Under the pieces are notes generated by a model that ran no database searches, was not told where the DNA came from, and saw nothing but the letters and a program-made list of their open reading frames with translations. Source: Zhengitettix transpicula (lineage: Eukaryota; Arthropoda; Insecta; Orthoptera; Tetrigidae). From it: a stretch of DNA of 64,000 bases. The DNA lies in the NCBI GenBank assembly GCA_037074705.1, contig CM073596.1, forward strand, positions 12,146,501 through 12,210,500. Reading direction: 5' to 3'. Shown here one piece after another: positions 1-11,496 of this stretch (the stretch's first letter is position 1; each line of letters starts with the position of its first letter). Position numbers and translations under genes: made by a program.

Positions 1-898
1 GATAAAATTAACAAACAAAATATTTATTTATTTTGTGGCAACAAAAGATGATTACAAACACAAAATTTGAGATCTCATTCTCTCAGGGCCTTGACTGGAC
101 TTGATAATGGACACAACAAATTGGTTTTAAAATCTTATTAACCAACCGTTCAGATTTACCTAAACAATATGTCGATAGAAATAAATTAAAAAGAAAAGAA
201 ATTAACTCTGATCGACAATTTAAAAGAGAACTAAATCTGACCTTATCCTATAATTAGCGTTTAAAATTAATCATTAGTTTTGGTTTTGTTACTTACATCT
301 GTCCAGCTGGTACCAGCATTCTTTTTGGTTTCCGAAGTACACTATGGCAAACTTTTACACTGATTCTAAAATGTCGACTCACAGATTTTACACTTTTAAA
401 GCCAAAATTGATAGGCTCACAGGAACTCGGATAATCCTCCTGAATGTCAGCTATTTGATGTCTGCTCGCCTTACCGGAACCCTATGGTTCGTAGATTTAT
501 TAGTATTTTACTGAATTGGACGTAAACTGCTCTTACTTTTCAATTATTTACGCTGAAATACTTGCAGCGTGAATGTTTTCTTCGTATTAATTTACAACTT
601 TAACTAGTTATACATTGACAATGTCTAGTCTCTGCTCAAATTATATTTCTTGTTCTGCTCCTCATACTGTCTTTCCGCCAACAGCTCCTAACAATATTTC
701 TCCGCTAACTAACAGTTATATTACTTGTTCTGCTCCTCACGATGTTTTTCCGCAAACTGACTCCTAGTTCTCCCGAGCTTTATCGCGCATACGCCATTTT
801 TGACTTTTCGACAAAGCAAACAGACCGCTATAATGGATTTCTCAAACAATTCAAATTTTATGTCCAAACTATAAATGGCCTAATTAATTGGCATTACA
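1..898 (-). mobile_element. Solo LTR-like element, TA-tract family (copy 1, cut by window edge)
   Basis: This copy is nearly identical to the one at 61250-62170, which it parallels from about 60 bases inside. The plus strand ends at ATTACA (893-898), so the element's 5' TGTAAT end is at 898 on the minus strand. On that strand a GATAAAG TATA-like box lies about 25-30 bases upstream of a TCAGT arthropod initiator (near 780-750), which fits an LTR promoter. A CA/TA microsatellite follows directly. No gag or pol lies beside it. LTR identity is inferred from the family-wide TG...CA ends and the 4-bp target duplication of the copy at 13790. Confidence 0.6.
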
Positions 899-912
899 AT
901 ACACACACACAT

Positions 913-970
<58 letters not shown>
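899..970. repeat. Compound (CA)n-(TA)n microsatellite between two LTR copies
   Basis: About 30 bases of CA repeats pass into about 40 bases of pure TA. The tract sits exactly between the end of one LTR-like copy (898) and the start of the next (971), as in other pairs of this family in the window. Confidence 0.95.
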
Positions 971-973
<3 letters not shown>

Positions 974-1965
974 AATAAACACGATTAAATGATTATTTTT
1001 ATAAGCCCACGTTGAGGCATGAAATGAAATAACACAATATTTGATTTAATTTAAATTTTAAATGAACAAATTAAATGTTGAAATGATCGTATTTTAAATG
1101 ATGAATCAGAATTTAAACTATAATAGAAAGTTAATTTATTAACAAGAAATTCCTATCACAATTGAAAATTTGGTACAGGTTGGTAAAGATCCACGGCTTA
1201 ATTTCAGGGCTGACTGTCAGGCCTCTAATAAAGAATGTTACAACAACACAATTAAAAACTTACAATGTGAAAAATTCTTAACCTAAACAATTATGAAATA
1301 TTAAATCTGACGATAATTATTATTTACATTAGGTTTACAATTAATAGTAGTTCTTTTAGTTTACGTTACCATTATCTGTTTGTCAGGGACTCGTACTCAC
1401 TCGATTATTGATAAAACACATCACAGACAGGCCATATTTCACTGAATTTAATGTAGTTGTAATTTTTTGACACAACACTTCCTGCTCTTTACAGTTAATA
1501 TCGTGGTTTCAAATCTTTGATACTTGCCTAAATATGCCAAGGAACAAATATTTCAGATTGTAGACTCGTAATTTTAAAAACCCGGGACTTTAATAGTAAT
1601 ATGTCTCTGCTGCCTTCCAGAACAAACTCTGCATTTCAAGTTCTCTCTCCGTCGACTCCCAACACACACTCAGGATTTTGAGAACATATTTCTGCTACAT
1701 TCTCTTCGACTCCCAACATACACTCTTTACAAAATCGCTCCGCAAAGTCTTAACCCACACTCAAGCTTTTCAGATTTATTCTCCTCTCTCCACCAAATCC
1801 CAACAGTAAAATTCCGAGCGTCCAGCCATGCCTTCGCGACAATGCCCTAGCCAGAAAGTATTATAGGCCCCATATTCTTGTACATAATTCTTATATTTAC
1901 GCCGTTGACAATGAAAATAGTAAAATTTTGTTCATTAAATAATTACATGTATTTTAATTAACACA
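971..1965 (-). mobile_element. Solo LTR-like element, TA-tract family (copy 2)
   Basis: The plus strand starts TGTAATAAAC at 971 and ends AACACA at 1965, with TA tracts on both sides. In the element's own (minus) sense it runs from TGTGTTAATT to TTTATTACA, so it has TG...CA ends and is about 995 bp long. Its promoter part (GGACGCTCGGAATTTT near 1830-1815, minus strand) resembles the part after the TATA box of the copy at 4751. It is diverged from copy 1 but shares the block around 1200 (CAGGGCTGACTG). Confidence 0.55.
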
Positions 1966-2995
1966 ATATATATATTATATACAAATTATATTTATATTTT
2001 GTTATATTTTTAATAACTATTTCCAGTTTCAATGTATGTTTACTCGAAGTACTCAGTTTCTCTTGCAAAGATTATTTATTTTTACTGACACTATTCAAAT
2101 CTAGATAGCGGAATGATTAACTTAAGGTAATAATTTTCTACGACGTTCATCAGTATTTATAGAAATTGTTATCAATGGTATTCGTGTTCGATGTTGCATC
2201 TGATACATATGATATCCACAATCCTGCAGTTGGAATACATTATATTATATTTTACTGCTTCCTGCCAGTTTATTACGAATCACACCCACATGCATATTTA
2301 GTGAAAAAAGTAATCCGAACGTCCGTATCATTTGTGTCTCATTGAAGCATCATGTAATTTACGACTCACTACTTGAACCGGTCAGCCATAGCGGTTCCCT
2401 ATTCACGTCAGAGGTGAATATATATAGGACACGCATGTAAGGGATCTGGAGTTTTAAAACTACTTGCGGTGCGTCCTTTTTGATTTGAGTTATAGTCCGT
2501 CGCTTTATCTCAATTACAGGTTTCTCCGTGTGCGAGATAAGCGCTTACGGTACGAAGGAGGAGGTCTTTTAAAGGTAAGCCGTAAATCAACCAAGGCCAA
2601 TGAAGACGTGTTAATACAAAGGCAAAGGACATCTGCTCTCCAGTGCCAGAAGAAATCTCTAAGAAGACAGCGTAAACTTGTCGAGAGGAAACGTATTTTT
2701 GTAGAATATATTTTGGGCGCCTTACATATATAATGTTCTACTTAGCTATGTTATAGCCTGTTTCATGAAGTGTCAATAATTTACAGACCAAAAATATGTC
2801 ACATGAAGTGTTACACGGAACCCATAAATATGGAAAAATAGATTATATGGTCGACTTTGAAGTACGCTACTAAACATTCTGAAGATATGAAGTCAACGAG
2901 TTTATAACGAAGTTAAACGGCTGGTTTCACGATGTTCGTGTCCACAAACACTCGAACGGAAATTAGAAGAACCCTGGGTGATGTATAATATATAT
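1966..2995. other. Unassigned AT-rich stretch with one small open frame
   Basis: A TA-rich tract (1965-2010) is followed by sequence I cannot place. A plus-strand frame at 2464-2733 (89 codons) is rich in Arg, Lys and Gln in its second half. Splice-like sites occur in it (acceptor TCAATTACAG ending near 2519, donor AAAGGTAAGC near 2571-2580). I recognise no family, and the splice sites could be chance. Confidence 0.4.
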
Positions 2996-3941
2996 TGTAA
3001 TACCAATTAAACAGGCCATTTTGTTTTAATATAATTGGATTGTTATCGGCACGAGTTTTGAAAGTAACAATCACGGCTCTTTGTCGGCTAATGTTGCCGG
3101 GAAATGCGCGCGAGTGGGAAGTTAATCTGCGTCGAGAACTGAAACGATAAAGGAGTCAGGCGAACGTTACGGGAAAATGTAGACACTGATCTAAAAGTAT
3201 GAATAGCGCGGTCCAAGAAGTCCAACATCGAGATCTATTAGTTTACATAAAACGCGAGTAAACAGTTTTGACGGAGAGACTCAAGTAATAATCGCAAAGT
3301 TGGAAGCAAAATGTTATGCTACACACAGACTGAAGTAAATTTCTCATAGAGGCATCAAGGAGACCTATGTCTGAGGACTGACTGAGGGGCGGCTGATCCA
3401 AAGTTCCAGGTGGCAAAGAACGAGAACATAGACCGTGAGTATTAAAAATTTAATGTGTATAATCAGTGAATAGTGGCCTTTTTAGTGAGTGTTGTCCTCA
3501 AGCTCCAAGAATCAGATCTGGAACCAAAAATACATTCGTGAGTACAGAACAATTATTTAAAATCTGTAACCGAGGATTAAAGGTAGAATTCAGATTTCGT
3601 TCGTTTTTCTTCTTTCATTTCGTTTATTTTCATATTGTATTAAGTTAGCTTCAATGAGTTTGTTAAAGCTAGTTTATTCAATTGGATTGTTCTTACTATG
3701 AGTCCCAGTAATAACCCTAAGATAAAGAGAATTTCGACGTATTTGATTGTAAAATATAAAGTTGTATTTTCTCTAGAACGCCACGAATTGCAAAATTGAA
3801 ATAAAATATTTGTTTGTTAACTTGATAAAATTTGGCGTATAAAGTAGGGATTACAATTTGTACTTTAAAAGAATTAATGTTTAAAACTTCATAATTTTGT
3901 TAATTAATTATTGAAATTAAGACCACCTTTTAATTATTACA
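2996..3941 (+). mobile_element. Complete solo LTR-like element, TA-tract family (plus orientation)
   Basis: This 946-bp copy has both termini: it starts TGTAATACCAATTAAACAGG at 2996 and ends TTAATTATTACA at 3941. TATATAT lies on both sides. Its start matches the reverse complement of the ends of the minus-strand copies (TGTAATGCCAATTAATTAGG at 898 and 62170). An AATAAA lies near 3801. No internal retrotransposon sequence flanks it. A 60-codon frame at 3466-3648 lies inside the element and is not a gene. Confidence 0.65.
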
Positions 3942-3952
3942 ATATATATATA

Positions 3953-4716
3953 TCTATATAATAAAAAAGGGAGTATATTTGTATGTATGTATGTTTGTAT
4001 TTACGTTGTTCTTTATACAAATTTTATCGCGTGGACAGAATGCAACAAAAATTGGTATACGTATTCTGCCAAAATCGAGAACCGGTACTGTGGGGGTGAG
4101 AAACCCCTAGAATAAATGTGGAAATAATTATAATTGGAATAAGTTACGAATTAGTGTTAAATTACTGCGCGAGACGATGACGTCATAAGTTTTCAAGACA
4201 TTGACGCATCCTAAATATAGTTCTGTATTTCGTAATGAAATAAAGCAGAAATATTTTTATTTAATATAAAGTATACATTATAATTATTATTAAATTATAA
4301 TTAATTATAATTAAAAACCGTGATCATTAAATATTAAATTACTGCGCGCCAAGAGACAATGACGTCACGCGAGAGAAAGGCGTTACTACGCAACGAACAA
4401 AGGAGATTATTAGGGATTAAATAAAGCAGAAATATTTTCTTTAAATAAAAAGTATAATTTTATACAGCAATACTCCATCGAATGATAATAAAGAAGAATA
4501 CGAATTACTTTACCATCCTTGGGGAAAATGTAAGTTAATTTTCGCGCTGTATTAGTTCTGAGTCTAGCTAACAATTTCATCAATGTAATATTTCGTAATG
4601 TATGAAGACTGAGTGACGATAATATCCTGAATTACTCAAGGAATATATTTAAGTAATCAATTAAATATTTTTTCGAGTTTATATAAATAAGTACACGAGC
4701 AACGCCGGGCAACCAG

Positions 4717-4719
<3 letters not shown>
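3953..4719 (+). mobile_element. Non-autonomous Helitron, chimeric copy (H1)
   Basis: It starts TCTATATAATAAAAAAGG after an A, the Helitron 5' signature (TC, inserted between A and T). It ends with the 3' hairpin region CAACGCCGGGC near 4700-4711, then AACCAGCTA. No Rep/helicase coding is present. Two head modules lie in tandem: 3953-4260 resembles the 42118 copy, and about 4300-4719 resembles the 48104 copy. Each carries a TGACGTCA site (4178-4185 and 4360-4367). Confidence 0.8.

Positions 4720-4750
<31 letters not shown>
4719..4750. repeat. (TA)n microsatellite
   Basis: About 16 TA units lie between the 3' end of a Helitron and the start of an LTR-like element. Confidence 0.95.
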
Positions 4751-4753
<3 letters not shown>

Positions 4754-5522
4754 AGTATAGATGTGTAATGAAATGTTTCATTTAAATAAATTGTTTCATT
4801 ACTTATTGGTGGCGTAATTTTGAGGCCAGAGCATTATAAAGAACTGCATTGTTTGGCGCGAGAATGCAGAGACGATAATGGTTGCTACGGTGTATTGTCG
4901 AAAAGGCATATAAGACGCTCAGAAATTTTGCGTCGACAGTCAATCAGTCAGAGAGCAGAATGTGAACAGAGAAACACTTAGACAGTCAGCGAACAGATAT
5001 TCTGAGAGCAGTATGTGGTTTGGGAACCTGCGGAGGACTCTGATATTCAGCGAAGCAGAAAGGCACCTAATATGTTTTAAAGTGAGAAGAGAATGAAATC
5101 AGTTCTATGGCCTGTTAGTGAAATTAGTGTTGTATAAAATTAATTAATCACGTGTGCACAAACCAGAGCAGCTCCAAATAAATGGAATGTAAAAAAAACT
5201 TTCTTCTGTAAACCTGCACGTAAATATCGATTACCGACATATTTCTGTAATTTATGTAACAGTTCAGATTTGTAATAGTTTTGTTTTTGGTATAAAATTC
5301 TTTTTAAATTCATTATTTTTACTGTATTTATTGGTGGCCCCAAACGCTACCCTGAAAATTAAGATTCTCATAAAAGCTGTGCCATTAACTTAAATTATTT
5401 ATTAATTTAATTAATCGTATGTATACCACTTAATTTGTCGTATCTTGTTGGTATTTTGTTAATATAATTAAAAGTGATTATTATATATTTTGGTACTTCA
5501 ACGTGCAGCTTATTTTTATTTG

Positions 5523-5528
<6 letters not shown>
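4751..5528 (+). mobile_element. Solo LTR-like element, TGTAGT subfamily, 3' end missing
   Basis: It starts TGTAGTATAG at 4751 directly after a TA tract. A TATAAG box (4909-4914) lies about 30-37 bases before a CAGTCAATCAGTCAG initiator-like stretch (4937-4951), a typical arthropod LTR promoter layout. An AATAAA lies near 5178. From about 4920 to 5515 it aligns with the copy ending at 30559. It runs into a TA tract before reaching the ACTACA terminus seen there. It belongs to the same broad family as the TGTAAT copies. Confidence 0.55.

Positions 5529-5566
<38 letters not shown>
5523..5566. repeat. (TA)n microsatellite
   Basis: About 20 uninterrupted TA units. Confidence 0.95.
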
Positions 5567-5569
<3 letters not shown>

Positions 5570-6747
5570 TATAAATACACATACACCTCGGTAAAATAAG
5601 AATCCTTCCAGGAATAAAAACAGAATTTAACTATAATTAAAACTTTCACCAAACAACCAGCCAGAATAAACGTTCATAATCTTACAATCTCAATAAATCA
5701 TGTTGAAAAGTATTTTAAAAATAAACTAATGGAGGACGTAAGTGGTTTAAGAAGAAATAAAAATCGGTAACATTTTTCCGGCGGAAAATCAGACTGAATA
5801 AATTTCTTTATGAACGTAGAATAGTGTATTAAAGCATATCAGACATAATTATTGAATTACGCAAAAGTAAATTAACAAAACGCCAACATAAATTATCCCG
5901 ATTAACGTTTTCCTGAAAGGTCCTTTGCCCGAAATAAAGCATAGTATAAACAGAACACTTGGTATTGTAGCTACCTTACTATATGTCATTATTTTAATTA
6001 ATTAAGTTAGGAATTGATACGTAGAATAATTTCAACGAATATGGCTACACGTCTCACGATCTAGGAAAAAACACTGTGGAGACAACTCTATGGGTTTTTA
6101 GCAATATAAGTTTATTCTATTTATAAATGTGGTAGCGATGTGAGATAAAATAATTTAAATCGTCAAAAAATTAATAAAAATTAAATTACGCTGCAGTTGT
6201 AGAGAGTGATTCAATGTTTTAATTTTCAACGGAGAAGAAGAATAGCAATTAGATATTATGGTATAACATTGGTGTTTGTGAATAATATTTTAATATTGAC
6301 GTAATAACTCCTTAAGGGTTTCCACGAGTGTTAATAGAGGTACATAAACTAATTACAAAATAACCCGCCGACTACGAGCTAACATCAGTGTTACAGTTCC
6401 GCAAAAGGTAAGGAAATTTTTTGCAGGATATAAAGAAATAAAGGTCACACAAAAAGCACAGGCAAAAGATAAAATGCACTAATGAGCACTAGGGATAGAA
6501 TGCGGAATGCGTGGCGTGTACTCACGCAGCAATTAGCGTTAGATTTATTTCGATAAGAAACTTTACTTTACCCTCCCTGATTTACCCAAGATGTATCCGG
6601 CTTACAATAGTGTGGAATTAAATGCCACAACAAACATTTGCCTATTTTGCTGTGTTATTTGGAGGAAGCAGTGGATCTATTGCGCAACACTTCCCTCTTT
6701 TTGGTACAATCCGAAAACGTCTCCAAAACCTAATTGTAAATCGACTA

Positions 6748-6749
<2 letters not shown>
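5567..6749. other. Unassigned AT-rich sequence
   Basis: I see no open frame, RNA gene or repeat that I can support in this 1.2-kb stretch. The frames beginning near 6591 and 6622 run into the downstream CT/TA microsatellite and are compositional artefacts. Confidence 0.5.
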
Positions 6750-6831
<82 letters not shown>

Positions 6832-6946
6832 GTATAAATATATATATATATATGCATATGAATATATATATATATATATATGCATATATATATATATATA
6901 TATAGGCATATATATATACATATAAATATATATATACAAATATATT

Positions 6947-6980
<34 letters not shown>

Positions 6981-7245
6981 TAAATATATTTGTATATATA
7001 TATATATGCATATATATATACATGCATATAAATATATATATACAAATATATTTATATATATATATATGTATAACGATATATATATATATATATATGCATA
7101 TAAATATATATATATATGCATATATATACATGCATATAAATATATATATACAAATATATTTATATATATATATATGTATATAAATATATACCTCTATATA
7201 TATATGTATAAATATTTATATATATATATATATATAAATATATGT
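6750..7245. repeat. Compound (CT)n-(TA)n tract with higher-order repeat
   Basis: About 22 CT units (6750-6794) are followed by about 450 bases of near-pure TA. A block reading ATACAAATATATTTATATAT recurs near 6931, 7039 and 7147, preceded by similar GCATATAT-ATACAT spacers. This gives a higher-order period of about 108 bases. Long Tyr/Ile frames on both strands here are artefacts. Confidence 0.9.
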
Positions 7246-8563
7246 CTGCAGCGCTTAACATCACATTTTATTTGCCTTCATAAAAACATCGCCCAACTTC
7301 ACCAAACATAGGAGCGTCTAAAAATATGCGTTATATTTTCCTGCGAATAATAATATAATAAGCATAATGGACAAACAGTCCGAAAGCATTTAATAATTAA
7401 CAATATTTCACAGATTGTATTTTTACGTCTGATTATATTTAATAAATAATGCAATTTGTTTGACCAAAACCAGACAATATTTTATTTTGTACAATTTCTC
7501 CACAGGAAAGACCTGATGAAGGTACAAACACGTACCGAAACGTTGTCGTAAATAAATGAAATATTGTTTGGTATTGGTAAAAAAACTGCGTTATTAATTA
7601 ACAATATTTTTATCACAATAAATCACTCCGTTTCGTACTTAATTGGGACTTCATCGTGTGACAAATAAACAGATCTTATTAATATTTCAAAAATATAAAT
7701 AAAAGTTTTTCTCAAAGATCTTGAATATTCTAAAAAAAATAATGCTACTTCATAACATTTTAAAATAATTACGTTTCAAGTATTTTTAAAAATAAAAAGT
7801 ATGTGAGAGAATATGGTACAAATTTTAAAATCCTGGTCTGTTGTAACCGAAATGGTAAAATACTAAGAAAGATAGCCAAATACAGTGAAGAAAGGGATTA
7901 TTTAAATACCACACAGAAAGCCTTGTTTCTTTCTTCAGGTGATAAGAAGAAAAAATAAGATAAGTGCCTCGAGCGATACAATTATCAATATCTCTTTTCC
8001 GTTGCAATACTAATCAACCATTAAGGTTTAATTTTATTTTTATTATTGTAATTTACTGATAATGATATTTTTAATTAATGAGCCTTTTATGGGATCTTGG
8101 TCTTTATATTTATAGTATTGTTATAGTGCAGTATAAATATTAATACATGTATTAAATTCCAGCTAAAAATAACCAATTAATTCGACTGTCTCCACGGCCA
8201 CGCGTCATTTCACTTTTACGATTACTGGTTTAATTCCTTCCACGGATAACACTGAATTTTTAATAAGTTAGTCACCTTTTTTTTCGGAATTATTCCATTT
8301 GTTTAAAATTTCAAATTCATGATTTTTGTCTTTCAATTGACATTTTAAACTCATTACAAGGGCCGAGAAAGTAACTCATTTAATGTTATTGGACAATTCT
8401 TGACATGAGTTATTTTTTAATCAGACGTAAATATTTTCATCGTAATTATTTTGATCAATTTGTTATCATCATGGCTCAATTACGATTTTATGAGCGTCCT
8501 AAAATTATTTTCTAAATCTCAAAAAGCAACTGTATTTGCCTTTTGAATAATAGCACGACGTAT
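7246..8563. other. Unassigned sequence; possible retroelement tail near 7500-7580
   Basis: Most of the stretch is unassigned AT-rich DNA. At 7513-7550 there is a hammerhead-like arrangement: CTGATGA, a stem-loop GGTAC/GTACC, GAAA, and a 3-bp ACG/CGT stem with loop TTGT, followed by AATAAA. See the finding. A 60-codon frame at 7825-8007 on the minus strand has no recognisable family. Confidence 0.4.
7513..7550 (+). ncRNA. Hammerhead-ribozyme-like motif (candidate)
   Basis: Core CTGATGA is at 7513-7519. Stem II is GGTAC (7521-7525) with GTACC (7532-7536). GAAA is at 7537-7540. Stem III is ACG (7540-7542) with CGT (7547-7549) around loop TTGT, and the potential cleavage base is A7550. Against it: an extra A (7520) lies between the core and stem II, and I see no convincing stem I (position 1.1 A faces 2.1 C). 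Hammerheads are known from Penelope-like elements and retrozymes. This may be a decayed copy or chance. Confidence 0.3.
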
Positions 8564-8850
8564 ATTTTAGTAGTAACTTAATAAAATAATATATTTAATA
8601 TATTATTAATAAAATAATATATTTAATATATTATTAATAAAATAATATATTTAATATATTATTAATATAATATTATTAATAAAATAATATATTTTAGTAG
8701 CAACTTAATAAAAAAGTATATTTAATATATTATTAATATAATATTATTAATAAAATAATATATTTTAGTAGCAACTTTAGAAAATAATATATTTAATATA
8801 TTATTAATATAATATTATTAATAAAATATTATATTTTAATAGCAACTTAA
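8564..8850. repeat. AT-only tandem array with nested palindromes
   Basis: The phrase TATTTTAGTAGCAACTT (with small changes) recurs at about 8563, 8692, 8761 and 8832, a period near 70 with one interval of 129. Between them the palindrome-like AATAATATATTTAATATATT recurs. The array is 100-150 bases from the tRNA terminator. Confidence 0.85.
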
Positions 8851-8972
8851 TAAAATTCGGGCCCAATAAAAATGCACTAATCATAAGTTTATAGGAGGAT
8901 AACGAATAAAACCACACTGTTACAAGTAACGGTAGTTGCTCAGCGATATTGACGCTTCTAGTTTCAGAGAGT

Positions 8973-8979
8973 AAAAAAA
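8973..8979 (-). terminator. Pol III terminator of tRNA-Tyr
   Basis: Seven T residues on the minus strand (read as A on the plus strand) begin three bases after the tRNA discriminator base. A run of four or more T is the RNA polymerase III stop signal. Confidence 0.85.
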
Positions 8980-8981
8980 TT

Positions 8982-9072
8982 TCCTCCGGGCCGGATTTGA
9001 ACCAGCGACCTATGGATTTCTGACTCGTCTAACCACTACAGTCCACCGCTCTACCAACTGAGCTACCAGAGG
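8982..9072 (-). tRNA. tRNA-Tyr (anticodon GTA) with 18-nt intron
   Basis: On the minus strand the gene folds completely. The acceptor stem is CCTCTGG/CCGGAGG (one G-T pair) with discriminator A. The D stem is GCTC/GAGC. The anticodon stem is GTGGA/TCCAT, the anticodon loop holds GTA at 34-36, and the T stem is GCTGG/CCGGC with loop TTCAAAT. An 18-nt intron sits after base 37 (plus coordinates 9018-9035), the canonical place; tRNA-Tyr genes of animals usually carry one here. The mature length is 73. The A box (TAGCTCAGTTGG) and B box (GGTTCAAATCC) are intact and a T7 terminator follows, so it looks functional. The only weak points are wobble pairs: T5-G68, G27-T43 and one in the T stem. Confidence 0.95.
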
Positions 9073-9349
9073 AACATGTTAAGTTTGATAAACATTATGG
9101 TAGATCTACTTTCTCTCTTCGGCGGCTTGCTTTCACCACCGGTGACTCCACTATGGACTAAATGTCAGCCGCAATTAGTTAGCACTTCATTGATGTTAAT
9201 GCTACAACGTCGATTTGAAATCATTAGTAATAGGAGCTATAAATTTTAAGTGGGTATTCTGTTGGCCTTAAGGTCAAAAAGGAGTCGATCGCCTTGCGGG
9301 CGACTGATTCCAGTCTGAAATCCTAAATCACTGCTGTTTTATACCCAAA
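9073..9349. other. Short unassigned stretch upstream of tRNA-Tyr
   Basis: This is sequence of mixed composition with no recognisable gene. As the 5' flank of the minus-strand tRNA, 9073-9120 could hold upstream Pol III elements, but I see no specific motif. Confidence 0.4.
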
Positions 9350-9860
9350 TCTATATAATAGAAAAGGATGTATATTTGTATGTATGTATTTACGATAATA
9401 CTTATACAGATTAAACGCGTGGACTGTTTGCAACAAAAACCGGTACACATAGTCTTCAAATCGCGAGAAACGGTACTGTGGGGGTGAGTAATCTCTAGAT
9501 CGAAGGTGGAATGAATTATAATTAAAAAATTTGTTCATTTTGTGTTAAATTACTGCGCGCAAAGACACCATGACGTCACAGCCCACGTTACTACGCGACA
9601 AAAAATTAAGTTACTTATTTTGTAATGAAGTAAAGCAGAAAAATTTTGATTGAATAAAATATATAATAAGATCCAGCAATACTCCATGAAATGATAATAA
9701 AAAAAACAATACGAAATACTTTACTATCCTAGCGGAAAATGTAAGTTGATTGTCGTTCTATATTAAGTGATTTCAATATGGCGACCAGGTATCAACGTAG
9801 CTCTCAATTTAATAATTTTTCGTAATGTCCAATAGGAATATAATTGTCTTATACAGAACA
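9350..9860 (+). mobile_element. Helitron 5' portion (H2), 3' end lost
   Basis: It starts TCTATATAATAGAAAAGG after an A at 9349 and follows the family through GTGACGTCA-type (TGACGTCA at 9571-9578), the TACTCCAT block near 9679 and the CAATATGGCG block near 9774. It then loses similarity. No 3' hairpin or CTAG is found. Confidence 0.75.
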
Positions 9861-11496
9861 TTATAACATTTATTGGCAATTATCAAGAGAGCCCGTGTAA
9901 TCTTTAAACTATACAAACATTAAATATTTCAAATTACGAAGGAACAAATAAATTTTGATAACTGTTGTGATTATTGTGGAATTTTAAATATTTTTATTAA
10001 ACAAAAAATGAGGTTACCTGTTCAGGTACAGTAATATTACCGATAACTCTTATTAGTTAGATTATGTATTAGAATGTGATTGAAGAAATATTTTGGGGAT
10101 TAAACACAAGAACAAATAATTCTAACTGTGAGAGAATTTGAAAAATTTTGAAAATTTTGATTTTGGTATAGCTATGAGGAAGTTCTGCTTGGGAAGGGTA
10201 AAAACGAGGTTAATAATCAGCTAAAGACTAAAACATAAAAATGAAACGGCGGAAGAGAATTCGACAAGTTTTCCTCCATAACTGACCGTAATTTTATTTG
10301 AATAAAATATTTGAAGCATTTCTAATTAATGCTCTCTGACTTCTGTATAGGTTATAGACAACCCTGGTTCTCGTTGTTTTATTCTAACCGTCATCAAAAT
10401 GCAGAGTAGTTTGTTACAATTCACATTATCAAAGGCTTTTTCCAAATCAACAAAAATGTTTGGAGGAAGACAAGCAGGAATATAATAAAAATAGATATTA
10501 AGAATGCGGGCCTTACAGAAATGGAATAAATGTCGTGGATGACTTTGAAGCGATATTTAAATAAGTTTGTGCGAATAGGGAATTATAATAACAAAGACAT
10601 TGGAACTTTGGAAAATATAATGCAAACATTAAATTGATATCCTTACAGATATTTAAACAGTATGCCACCTTGAGGTTCTATAGGAGAAAGGAAAGTCCTG
10701 TGGTAGGACGAGGTGAAGACGGAGGTGAAATGCTGGAAGAGAAATGATTAAGATCGAGCTGAAAAATATCCGGTGAAAATATTTCGTTCCGCACGCTTTA
10801 ATGGCCCCGACTCTCGAAGTTAACTGGAATTGCAGGTTGTTAGATATCTCGCAGGTGTATCCAGGAATAAAAGGGGACCCTTCCCGTACCATAAAAGGCG
10901 CTAATGGACCGCAAAGGTGCCAAGGCTCACACCGAAGGCACCAATTCTGTGGGACATAGATGATGGCTCGTTCGACTTCGGACGTTCATCACCTCGGGAA
11001 CGATACGGATCGCGAGATAAACGCTTCAATTACAAGAGTTAAACATCGCCGTCGCCAAGTCGGGACCGTTGTTAACCCCTGTCGCTGATTTATGGCCTCG
11101 ACTGAAGTCGAGGTTCGTAAACACACCGCAACAGACGCGGCGACGTCGACTACGAAAAGGCAAGAAGAAAAAAAGAGAATCCGTGATAAAATCGCTATGA
11201 GGAGACCTTGGACGCGATATTCGCTTCAGACGGATAAATAGCTCAGCTTATCGTCTCCGGTAGTTCATTTAGAATAGATTATGAGTCTTCGGCTGTCTGT
11301 GTTTTCACTTAATTGATTTAGTTCCCAAAAATATACGTCAAATTGTTTTGTCGCAAATATAAAATCCGTAAACTATAAAAGGGTATTAAATTCTAAAATA
11401 GACTTTAAGCAAACTTTTTTTTGTCCTGTAAACAAAATATTTCAACATGTCCTTTAAATATCAAAAAGTTCGAGATTTCCCTGTTCTTAGAATAAT
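9861..11496. other. Unassigned stretch; GC-richer block 10650-11270
   Basis: Sequence 9861-10640 is AT-rich and featureless to me. From about 10650 to 11270 GC content rises clearly and simple repeats vanish. A minus-strand frame of 79 codons (10653-10892) has no recognised family. The block 10900-11270 contains TGATTTATGGCC and several CG-rich words and no transposon signature, so it may be host regulatory DNA. See the finding. Confidence 0.4.

Noticed and set aside
742..975. 77-codon frame ending in His-Thr and Tyr-Ile repeats
   Set aside because: It lies in an LTR-like copy and runs through a CA/TA microsatellite.
2464..2733. Possible small exon with splice-like flanks
   Set aside because: No recognisable protein, no second exon, and splice consensus words are frequent by chance. 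Left as an unassigned frame.
6642..7311. Long Tyr/Ile-rich open frames on both strands
   Set aside because: They are translations of a TA microsatellite, which lacks stops in some frames by composition.
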